NCBI GenBank assembly: GCA_050734915.1
Contig: JBOHUX010000061.1
Span: 1 to 12,526 of the forward strand
Direction of reading: 5' to 3'
DNA length: 12,526 nucleotides
From: JBOHUX01 sp050734915
Lineage (GTDB): Bacteria; Chloroflexota; Dormibacteria; Dormibacterales; Dormibacteraceae
Part shown: in pieces, positions 6,992-12,513 of the stretch
Layout: each line of letters opens with the position of its first letter
Position numbering within the stretch: position 1 is the stretch's first letter
Notes under the pieces: generated by a model
Told to the model about the DNA's origin: nothing
The model's database searches: none
The model's input: only the letters and a program-made list of their open reading frames with translations
Program-made: the position numbers and the translations under genes

Positions 6992-7648
6992 ATGGCGGAA
7001 GAAAGAGCAGCGCCGATCGCGGCCCTCGCGGTCGCCGATCCGGCGCCTCTGGGACTGGGGGCGTTCGCCCTCACCACCTTCGTCCTCAGCGCCCACAACG
7101 CGGGCTGGGCCCCCGACCTGATCTGGGTCGGACTGGCCCTCTTCTACGGCGGCACCACCCAGCTGCTGGCCGGGATGTGGGAGTTCAAGAACAGGAACAC
7201 CTTCGGCTCCACCGCGTTCTCCTCCTACGGCGGCTTCTGGCTCTCCCTGGCGGCGTTCGTCGTGCTGCTCCTCTTCGGCAAGATCCCGGCCGCCATCGTC
7301 CCCCACTCGCTGGCCTGGTTCCTGCTCGCGTTCGCGATCTTCAACACCTACATGCTGATCGCCTCGACCCGCGTCAACATCGCCGTCTTCGGGGTCTTCC
7401 TCACCCTCGAGGTGACCGAGATCCTGCTCTTCATCGGATTCTTCCAGAACCAGGCTGCGGGCGCCGGGCTGGTGGGGGCGGGCGGCATCGTTGGCGTCAT
7501 CACGGCCCTGGTCGCCTGGTACGCGTCCTTCGCCGGCGTCGTCAACAGCCTGTCTCCGACCAAGATCATCCCCGTCGGCGGTCAGCTCTGGGGCACGGCC
7601 CCGCTGGCGCCCCGGGCGGGCAGCCCCCTGCCCCGAACCCTGAGCTAG
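6992..7648 (+). CDS. satP: Acetate uptake transporter, GPR1/FUN34/YaaH (SatP) family
   Basis: It is a cytoplasmic-membrane permease for acetate, and in some members succinate. The 218-aa protein carries the family signature near the N-terminus as DPAPLGLGAF (D16-F25), where the first position is usually Asn, and the FYGGTTQ motif (F51-Q57) followed by WEFKNRNTFGSTAFSSYGG. Six hydrophobic segments can be counted: about residues 20-37, 43-60, 75-92, 96-115, 120-140 and 150-172. The ATG has AAGGAGG 10 nt upstream. Its neighbours are decisive: acetyl-CoA synthetase follows within 50 nt, so the pair imports acetate and activates it. A TAGACT box overlaps the satP stop and could give acs an extra promoter. 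Confidence 0.93.
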   Translation: MAEERAAPIAALAVADPAPLGLGAFALTTFVLSAHNAGWAPDLIWVGLALFYGGTTQLLAGMWEFKNRNTFGSTAFSSYGGFWLSLAAFVVLLLFGKIPAAIVPHSLAWFLLAFAIFNTYMLIASTRVNIAVFGVFLTLEVTEILLFIGFFQNQAAGAGLVGAGGIVGVITALVAWYASFAGVVNSLSPTKIIPVGGQLWGTAPLAPRAGSPLPRTLS

Positions 7649-7651
7649 ACT
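7646..7651 (+). promoter_or_regulatory. Possible internal -10 element (TAGACT) before acs
   Basis: TAGACT is identical to the box before the aminotransferase gene, but its TAG is also the satP stop codon and no -35 is visible. It could allow acs to be transcribed without satP. Confidence 0.22.
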
Positions 7652-7696
7652 CGTGAGGGAGAGCCGGGGAGGAATAACCAGCGGGAGGTGGGCCTT

Positions 7697-9673
7697 GTGG
7701 CGGACACTGATCTGACCGGCCACGCCATCGACACGATCTTCCTGGAGGAGCGGCGCTACCCGGCGCCGGCGGACTTCGCCGCCGGTGCCAATGCCAAACC
7801 CGACATCTACGCGCGCGATTTCGAGGCCTTCTGGGAAGAGGAGGGACGGGGCCGGGTCTCCTGGTTCCGGCCCTTCGACAAGCTCTACGAATGGGACCGT
7901 CCCTACGCCAGGTGGTACCTGGGCGGGAAGACCAACGTCTGCTACAACTGCGTCGATCGTCACGTCGAGGCGGGCAAGGGCGCCAAGATCGCCTACTACT
8001 GGGAGGGGGAGCCCGCCGACGATCGCAAGGCGATCACCTATCAGGACCTCCAGGGGGAGGTCGTCAAATTCGCCAACGGGCTCCGCAAGCTCGGCGTCAG
8101 GAAGGGCACCAACGTCGCCATCTACATGGGCATGGTGCCCGAGCTCCCGATCGCGATGCTCGCCTGCACCCGGCTCGGAGCACCGCACACCGTCGTCTTC
8201 GGCGGGTTCAGCGCCGACTCTCTGTCCGGCCGCATGAACGACATGGGGTGCGAGGTCCTCATCACGCAGGACGAGGCCTGGCGGCGGGGGAAGCCGGTCG
8301 GGCTCAAGAAGGTTGCCGACGACTCGATGGATCAGGCTCCGGGGGTCAAGACTTGTGTCGTCTGCCGGCGCACCGGCGGCGATGTCGACATGCGTGAGGG
8401 ACGGGACCACTGGTGGCACGACGTCGTCTCCGTGGAGCGCGGCGATCCCGCATCATGCCCCTGCGAGGAGATGGACTCGGAGGACCTCCTCTTCCTGATG
8501 TACACGAGCGGCACCACCGCCAAGCCGAAGGGCATCATCCACACCACCGCCGGCTACCTGGTCGGCACCGCGACCACGCACCACTACATCTTCGACATCA
8601 AGCCCGACACCGTCTATTGGTGCGCGGCGGACATCGGCTGGATCACCGGCCACAGCTACATCGTCTACGGACCCCTCTGCAACCAGAGCACGAGCGTGAT
8701 GTACGAGGGGACGCCGGACTTCCCCGACAAGGACCGCTGGTGGGAGATCATCGAGCGCTACGGGGTCAACGTCCTCTACACCGCCCCGACGGCGATCCGG
8801 ACCCACATGAAGTGGGGTCCCGAGTACGCGCAGAAGCACGACCTCAGCTCGCTGAGGCTGATCGGCAGCGTCGGCGAGCCCATCAACCCCGAGGCCTGGA
8901 TCTGGTACCGAGAGCACATCGGCATGGACCGGACCCCGGTCGTGGACACCTGGTGGCAGACCGAGACGGGGATGGTCATGATCACCCCTCTGCCCGGTGT
9001 CACCACCTTGAAGCCGGGCTCGGCCACCCAACCCTTCCCGGGCGTGGACGCGGCCGTCTATGACGAACGCGGCGAGACGGTCCCGCCCGGCGGCGGTGGA
9101 TACCTCGTCCTGCGCCGGCCCTGGCCGGCGATGCTGCGGGGAATCCACGGAGATCCCGAGCGTTACCAGAAGACGTACTGGGACCGGTTCCCGGGCGTCT
9201 ATTTCGCCGGTGACGGCGCGCGAGTGGATGAGGACGGCGACTTCTGGCTGCTCGGCCGCGTCGACGACGTCATCAACGTCTCCGGCCACCGGCTCTCGAC
9301 GATCGAGGTGGAGAGCGCGCTGGTCGACCATCAGAAGGTCGCGGAGGCGGCCGTCTGCGGCCGGGCCGACGCTCAGACGGGGCAGGCCATCGTGGCCTAT
9401 GTGACCCTCAAGGGCGGCGGCGACGGCTCGCCGGAGATGATCGTCGAGCTTCGAGACCACGTGGCCAAGAAGATCGGCAAGCTCGCCGCTCCCGCCAACA
9501 TCGTCTTCACGCCCGAGCTGCCCAAGACCCGGTCCGGGAAGATCATGCGGCGGCTGCTGAAGGACGTCGCCGAGAAGCGGGAGCTGGGTGACACCACCAC
9601 CCTGGCCGACGCGTCGGTGGTCCAGGAGATCGATCGTCGAGCCAAGGAGGAGGCCGCCAGGGACGAGGCTTAG
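7697..9673 (+). CDS. acs: Acetyl-CoA synthetase (AMP-forming)
   Basis: It activates acetate with ATP and CoA to acetyl-CoA through an acetyl-AMP intermediate. The 658-aa length matches Acs. Visible landmarks are the phosphate-binding loop YTSGTTAKPKG (Y269-G279), WCAADIGWITGHSY, the acetate-pocket and adenylate motif WWQTETG (W419-G425), GDGARVDEDGDFWLLGR, NVSGHRLSTIEVESAL, and PKTRSGKIMRR, whose K615 is the catalytic lysine that acetylation silences in known Acs enzymes. The phosphate loop has Ala where many Acs have Gly (TAKPKG). The GTG at 7697 is chosen over the in-frame GTG at 7688 because GGGAGGTG (7683-7690) is then correctly placed 6 nt upstream; the 7688 codon lies inside that ribosome binding site. 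With satP before it and isocitrate lyase after it, the gene marks an acetate-assimilation locus. Confidence 0.96.
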   Translation: MADTDLTGHAIDTIFLEERRYPAPADFAAGANAKPDIYARDFEAFWEEEGRGRVSWFRPFDKLYEWDRPYARWYLGGKTNVCYNCVDRHVEAGKGAKIAYYWEGEPADDRKAITYQDLQGEVVKFANGLRKLGVRKGTNVAIYMGMVPELPIAMLACTRLGAPHTVVFGGFSADSLSGRMNDMGCEVLITQDEAWRRGKPVGLKKVADDSMDQAPGVKTCVVCRRTGGDVDMREGRDHWWHDVVSVERGDPASCPCEEMDSEDLLFLMYTSGTTAKPKGIIHTTAGYLVGTATTHHYIFDIKPDTVYWCAADIGWITGHSYIVYGPLCNQSTSVMYEGTPDFPDKDRWWEIIERYGVNVLYTAPTAIRTHMKWGPEYAQKHDLSSLRLIGSVGEPINPEAWIWYREHIGMDRTPVVDTWWQTETGMVMITPLPGVTTLKPGSATQPFPGVDAAVYDERGETVPPGGGGYLVLRRPWPAMLRGIHGDPERYQKTYWDRFPGVYFAGDGARVDEDGDFWLLGRVDDVINVSGHRLSTIEVESALVDHQKVAEAAVCGRADAQTGQAIVAYVTLKGGGDGSPEMIVELRDHVAKKIGKLAAPANIVFTPELPKTRSGKIMRRLLKDVAEKRELGDTTTLADASVVQEIDRRAKEEAARDEA

Positions 9674-9686
9674 TCGGGATCCAGGC

Positions 9687-9703
9687 ATTTGCGGCAAGCG
9701 AAT
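9687..9703. promoter_or_regulatory. Candidate LysR-type box (T-N11-A dyad) in the acs-lysR gap
   Basis: ATTTGCGGCAAGCGAAT reads as the interrupted dyad ATTnGC-N5-GCnAAT, which contains the T-N11-A spacing typical of LysR operators. It lies 13 nt after the acs stop and about 205 nt before lysR, where an autoregulatory site could be. The remainder of this 234-nt gap holds a short direct repeat and no supported gene. Confidence 0.3.
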
Positions 9704-9740
9704 CGGCGCCCAGGTGCGGCACATCGTATCCGGCGCCCAG
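9704..9740. repeat. Short direct repeat CGGCGCCCAG, 27 bp apart
   Basis: The 10-mer CGGCGCCCAG occurs at 9704-9713 and 9731-9740, right after the LysR-type dyad. It may be part of the lysR regulatory region or a chance duplication in GC-rich DNA. Confidence 0.35.
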
Positions 9741-9907
9741 CACGGACTGAGGCGGGCCCCGCGAAATCGGAGATTTGGTGGAGTGGGGCAGGCCGGGCCG
9801 TGAGATGGTGCGCATGGGCGCCGAGGCGTTGTCATGGATCGGTCGTGGATCGATGGAATTCCCCTGGCGGCGGGGCGGTGCGAGCCGGGTTGTAATAGGG
9901 GGGGACG

Positions 9908-10804
9908 TTGCTGCTGGCGCAGGTCGAGGGATTCCTCGAGGTGGCCCGCCGTGGCAACGTCAGCCGTGCCGCCGAGGCCCTCTATGTCACCCAGCCCACG
10001 CTCACCGCCCGGCTCCACGCGCTGGAGAAGGAGCTGGGGGAGGCGCTCTTCACGAGGACGCGTCACGGCATGAAGCTGACCGACGCCGGCCGGGCCTTCC
10101 TGCCCTACGCCGAGCGCGCCGCCCGGACGCTCCGGGAGGGCCGAGAGGCGATCAAGGAGGTTCACGCCGGCACCACCGGGCAGTTGGTGCTGGCCTCCGC
10201 CCCGGCCGTCAGCGCGTACCTGCTGCCGGCCCTGCTGGAGCGCTTCACGGCCGGCCATCCCCGGGTCGAGGTGGCGGTGCGGACGGGCCATTCGGAGGAC
10301 GTGCTCCAGATGGTTCTTCGGGAGGAGGTCCAGCTCGGGCTGGGACGGGCGCTCCGGCATCCGGAGGTGGAGCTGACCACCTTCTACGAGGAGGAGCTGG
10401 TGCTGGTGGTGCCCCCGAACCACCGCCTGACCCGCAAGCGGGCCCTGCGGATGGCCGACCTGGACGGGGAGAAGATGATCCTCTTCGACCGCACCTCCAG
10501 CTACTACGAGCTCACCCAGTCCCTCTTTCTCGGGGCGGGCGTCACGCCCTGGCTGGTGATGGAGATGGACAGTATCGAGGCGGCCAAGAAGATGGTCGAG
10601 CGCCGGCTCGGCGTGGCTCTGCTGCCGCGGACGGCGGTGGCGCGGGAGATGGTCCAGGGGACTCTGCGCCAGCTGCCCATCTCCGACGGGGTGCCCGTTC
10701 GCAGGCCGATCGTCGCCATGCGGCGTCACCAGGCACCGGCCTCAGGCATGGTGAGCGCCTTCCTGGAGCTCCTCGGCCGCGCCCGCGACATCGTCCCCCG
10801 CTGA
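9908..10804 (+). CDS. LysR-family transcriptional regulator
   Basis: It is a DNA-binding regulator with an effector-binding periplasmic-fold domain. The N-terminal winged helix-turn-helix is clear (about residues 3-60): FLEVARRGNVSRAAEALYVT, then QPTLTARLHALEKELGEALF, RTRHGMKLTDAGRAFLPYA. The rest (about 90-295) matches a LysR substrate domain, beginning GQLVLASAPAVSAYLLPALLERF. The 298-aa length is typical. The TTG start is chosen because the family's first helix begins immediately after it; only a G-run precedes it, with no proper Shine-Dalgarno sequence. It sits between acs and the isocitrate lyase gene, with T-N11-A dyads on both sides, so acetate or glyoxylate-shunt control is a reasonable inference. 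The effector is unknown. Confidence 0.93.
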   Translation: MLLAQVEGFLEVARRGNVSRAAEALYVTQPTLTARLHALEKELGEALFTRTRHGMKLTDAGRAFLPYAERAARTLREGREAIKEVHAGTTGQLVLASAPAVSAYLLPALLERFTAGHPRVEVAVRTGHSEDVLQMVLREEVQLGLGRALRHPEVELTTFYEEELVLVVPPNHRLTRKRALRMADLDGEKMILFDRTSSYYELTQSLFLGAGVTPWLVMEMDSIEAAKKMVERRLGVALLPRTAVAREMVQGTLRQLPISDGVPVRRPIVAMRRHQAPASGMVSAFLELLGRARDIVPR

Positions 10805-10816
10805 CTCGTCGGAGAC

Positions 10817-10830
10817 GCGGTCGCCACCGC
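10817..10830 (+). terminator. Weak stem-loop after lysR
   Basis: GCGGT and ACCGC pair around CGCC, followed by TT, 12 nt after the lysR stop. Five base pairs is short, so this is only a possible terminator. Confidence 0.25.
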
Positions 10831-10883
10831 TTGGAGGAGCCGATCGAGATTGAGCCATAGAGCCCGTCAATGTCGCCCATCGT

Positions 10884-10906
10884 TGATATCGATTGGACAA
10901 ATATCA
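10884..10906. promoter_or_regulatory. Candidate LysR operator: TGATAT-N11-ATATCA
   Basis: The 6-bp arms are perfect inverted repeats separated by exactly 11 bp, the T-N11-A architecture of LysR-family binding sites. The site is in an AT-richer island between lysR and the isocitrate lyase gene and covers the -35 element of the candidate promoter that follows. The heptamer GTTGATA occurs at 10882-10888 and again at 10912-10918, 30 bp on, which could allow a second dimer contact. I infer, but cannot show, that the adjacent LysR protein binds here. Confidence 0.5.
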
Positions 10907-10922
10907 GGGTTGTTGATAGCGT
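10893..10922 (+). promoter_or_regulatory. Candidate promoter for the small Cys ORF and isocitrate lyase
   Basis: TTGGAC (10893-10898) and TAGCGT (10917-10922) are 18 bp apart. The -10 ends 10 nt before an ATG at 10933, the same leaderless geometry seen at secG and the aminotransferase gene. The LysR-type dyad overlaps the -35. Confidence 0.42.
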
Positions 10923-10932
10923 AGCCGTCATT

Positions 10933-11040
10933 ATGAGGTCTGCACATCTCGTCGACACCTATGACCCGGTCGTCACCACCGCCGAGGTGGCCGAGTGCAA
11001 CTGCCCGGACGATTGCGATCGGGATCACGAGAACGACTGA
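10933..11040 (+). CDS. Small acidic Cys-containing peptide (35 aa) upstream of isocitrate lyase
   Basis: I do not recognise this ORF. The 35-codon frame ends in TGA 28 nt before the isocitrate lyase start. Its product has VTTAEVAECNCPDDC followed by an acidic, His-containing tail (DRDHEND), with three Cys in a C-x-C-x3-C arrangement. The frame stays open upstream to an ATG at 10870 (56 aa), but codons before about 10950 lack the GC-rich third positions of the rest, and ATG 10933 lies 10 nt after a candidate -10, so the shorter, leaderless form is preferred. A second short ORF beyond isocitrate lyase on the other strand shares VTT-x-[DE]-[VI]-x-x-C-x-C-x3-C. Metal binding, redox sensing or a modified-peptide precursor are possible; it might also be non-coding leader. 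Confidence 0.48.
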   Translation: MRSAHLVDTYDPVVTTAEVAECNCPDDCDRDHEND

Positions 11041-11068
11041 CAGCATCAACCCACAGATGAAGGAGCGG

Positions 11069-12205
11069 ATGACAGCAGTGGAGATGGATCTCGTCGAAAG
11101 CCCGTTGCTGCCCGAGGGGTTCAAGATCCCCAGGTCTCGATGGCAGAAGCCCAGCGCGCGGCTTCGGGAGATGCTCGCGACCAGGCCCTATGTGTTCGGC
11201 CCGGGGTGCTACGACCCCTTCACGGCCGAGATGGTGATGTACCACGGGCTCGACGCGGTCTACTTCAGCGGCTACTCGTTCGCCATCGGCCACCTGGGCA
11301 CCACCGACATGGACCTCTACTCCAGCGTCGAGATTGCCGACGGCGCCCGCCGGACGGTCAGCGCCCTGCGCAAGTTCCAGCTCACGATGGCGGTCGGCGA
11401 CCCCGACAAGGGCGTCGCTCCCAGGCACCTCGAGATCCCGCCCGTGATCGTCGACATGGATGCCGGCTACGGGAACATCTTCAACGTCCAGCGGACCGCG
11501 GAGCTGTACGTCAACGCCGGCGTCGCCGCGGCCCACCTGGAGGACCAGGTGATGCCCAAGCGCTGCGGGCACATCGCCGGCAAAGCCCTCATCCCGGCCG
11601 GGGAGATGGTGGGCAAGCTGAAGATGATCCGCAACGTCGCCGACGACCTCGGCGACCAGGACTTCGTGATCATCGCGCGAACCGACGGGATCTCCGCAGT
11701 GGACGCCCCGGAGGCCGCCCGGGGGCTGGACCTCGCCATCGAGCGAGGTCTCCACTACCTGGACAGCGGCGTGCCCGACCTGCTCTGGTGCGAGTTCCCG
11801 ACCGCCGAGCGGGGGCCCGTCGAGCGGTTCGCCGGCGAGATCCGGAAGCGGTTTCCGGAGGCCCGCTTCGCATTCAACTACTCGTCGTCCTTCAAGTGGC
11901 AGAACGAGAAGAACCCGCTCACCTTCGACGAGCTGGGGAAGATGGGCGTCGGCTTCCTCTTCATCACGCTGGCCATGCAGCACGCCAACGGTCTTGCCAT
12001 GACCAACCTGCTCGAGGACCTGGCCAGGAGCAAGGAGCGTGGCTACATGGACCTGCAGTCCCAGGAGTGGGCGGAAGGCCGCGACATCCCCACCAGGAGC
12101 CATCATCTCTACACCGGCGTGCCCTACCACCAGCACACCGGCACCCGCTACAGCGCCGCCCGGCTCGGCGCCTTCACGCCCGAGCACGAGGAGGCGGTCG
12201 TCTAG
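11069..12205 (+). CDS. aceA: Isocitrate lyase (isocitrate lyase/PEP mutase superfamily)
   Basis: It is predicted to cleave isocitrate to glyoxylate and succinate, the first step of the glyoxylate shunt that lets cells grow on acetate. The 378-aa TIM-barrel protein has the metal-binding VDMDAGYG (D129, D131), the catalytic loop KRCGH (K164-H168, C166), E242 in LWCEFPT, the N-x-S-x-S substrate motif as FNYSSSFKW (N270, S272, S274) and T300 in FITLAM. Two places differ from classical isocitrate lyase: KRCGH instead of KKCGH, and YFSGY (Y65-Y69) where a Trp normally follows SG. A 2-methylisocitrate lyase activity is therefore possible, but the acetate neighbours favour isocitrate. The ATG at 11069 is chosen because AAGGAG lies just upstream (3 nt); the in-frame ATG at 10961 adds a tail unlike the family that overlaps the small Cys ORF. 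Confidence 0.9.
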   Translation: MTAVEMDLVESPLLPEGFKIPRSRWQKPSARLREMLATRPYVFGPGCYDPFTAEMVMYHGLDAVYFSGYSFAIGHLGTTDMDLYSSVEIADGARRTVSALRKFQLTMAVGDPDKGVAPRHLEIPPVIVDMDAGYGNIFNVQRTAELYVNAGVAAAHLEDQVMPKRCGHIAGKALIPAGEMVGKLKMIRNVADDLGDQDFVIIARTDGISAVDAPEAARGLDLAIERGLHYLDSGVPDLLWCEFPTAERGPVERFAGEIRKRFPEARFAFNYSSSFKWQNEKNPLTFDELGKMGVGFLFITLAMQHANGLAMTNLLEDLARSKERGYMDLQSQEWAEGRDIPTRSHHLYTGVPYHQHTGTRYSAARLGAFTPEHEEAVV

Positions 12206-12249
12206 CCTGTGTAGCCGGCGAGACGCTCGGATCAGCGCGGAGGCGGTCC

Positions 12250-12267
12250 CCGCCCGGTACCGGGCGG
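12250..12267. terminator. Perfect 18-bp palindrome between convergent genes
   Basis: CCGCCCGGTACCGGGCGG is fully palindromic; as RNA it folds into a 7-bp GC stem with a GTAC loop on either strand. It lies 44 nt after the isocitrate lyase stop on + and just after the small Cys-rich ORF stop on -, where a bidirectional terminator would be expected. There is no T-tract. Confidence 0.45.
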
Positions 12268-12268
12268 C

Positions 12269-12370
12269 TCAGCAGCAGCCGCCGCCGCCGCTATCGTCCG
12301 AGGAGCAGCACTCGCAGCACTCGCAGCGGTCGATGTCGTCGGTCGTCACCTTGGTCACCTCCTCATCCAT
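12269..12370 (-). CDS. Small Cys-rich acidic peptide (33 aa), convergent to isocitrate lyase
   Basis: I do not recognise this ORF. Reading the - strand from ATG at 12370 to TGA at 12269 gives 33 residues with seven Cys: VTTDDIDRCECCECC, then SSDDSGGGG and a terminal CC. An alternative start is GTG at 12349, which has an excellent GGAGGTGA 6 nt upstream and would give 26 residues. The product is acidic apart from two basic residues and has no membrane segment. It aligns without gaps to the small ORF on the other side of isocitrate lyase over VTT..C.C...C. A palindromic terminator-like sequence follows the stop, and an IS3-type end lies about 41 bp upstream. Cys density suggests metal (metallothionein-like) or thiol chemistry, or a peptide-precursor role. 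Part of the frame is triplet-repetitive (AGC/GCC), so chance coding must be considered. Confidence 0.45.
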   Translation of the reverse strand: MDEEVTKVTTDDIDRCECCECCSSDDSGGGGCC

Positions 12371-12411
12371 CGATAACTGTCGATAGCGTCGGTGGCCAGC
12401 ATATATCCAAC

Positions 12412-12513
12412 TGACCTGACCCCCTAGAACTGGTCCATCTGATATGAGGTTCCATCATCGCCCGAGAGGGCAAGGAGGAACCGAAGTGAAGGGCAGGAAG
12501 CACACTCTGGAGC
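12412..12513 (+). mobile_element. Left end of an IS3-family insertion sequence, cut off by the contig end
   Basis: TGACCTGACCCCCTAGAACT at 12412 resembles the TGA..TG.CCCC terminal inverted repeats of IS3-family elements, and the sequence then runs through a leader of about 70 bp with a strong ribosome binding site to an ORF start that looks like OrfA. The right end and any target duplication are outside the window, so the element cannot be named. Confidence 0.55.
12486..12513 (+). CDS. Start of IS3-type transposase OrfA, truncated
   Basis: A GTG at 12486 lies 7 nt after AAGGAGG (12472-12478) and opens with KGRKHTLE, matching the basic N-terminus of IS3-family OrfA proteins (family form K-x-R-K-H-T-x-E-Q-I, just before the helix-turn-helix). 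Only nine codons and one base remain before adapter sequence begins. The family assignment rests on this short match plus the terminal repeat. Confidence 0.5.

Noticed and set aside
6809..8419. 536-aa - strand ORF opposite satP and acs
   Set aside because: Antisense shadow of two well-supported genes; no motif or sensible ribosome binding site.
8453..10729. 758-aa - strand ORF across acs and lysR
   Set aside because: It runs antisense through two genes with unmistakable family motifs and the gap between them, with biased composition and no recognisable domain.
9775..10860. 361-aa + strand ORF overlapping lysR in another frame
   Set aside because: It overlaps almost the whole of lysR, whose helix-turn-helix and effector domain are clear; the product is low-complexity Gly/Pro/Arg.
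10870..10932. Longer 56-aa form of the small Cys peptide starting at ATG 10870
   Set aside because: Third codon positions are AT-rich there, no ribosome binding site precedes it, and the stretch contains the operator-like dyad and promoter. Not fully excluded.
10961..11068. In-frame N-terminal extension of isocitrate lyase from ATG 10961
   Set aside because: The extra 36 residues are Ser/Pro/Arg/Thr-rich and unlike the family, have no ribosome binding site, and overlap the small Cys ORF, which shows better coding character. ATG 11069 has AAGGAG upstream.
11069..12205. 2-methylisocitrate lyase (PrpB) as the primary call
   Set aside because: KRCGH is PrpB-like, but the N-x-S-x-S motif before a conserved Trp and the acetate gene context fit isocitrate lyase better; kept as an alternative.
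12268..12330. AGC/GCC triplet-rich stretch as a microsatellite or CRISPR-like repeat
   Set aside because: The units are few and imperfect, with no spacers; the pattern is explained by runs of Cys and Gly codons on the - strand.
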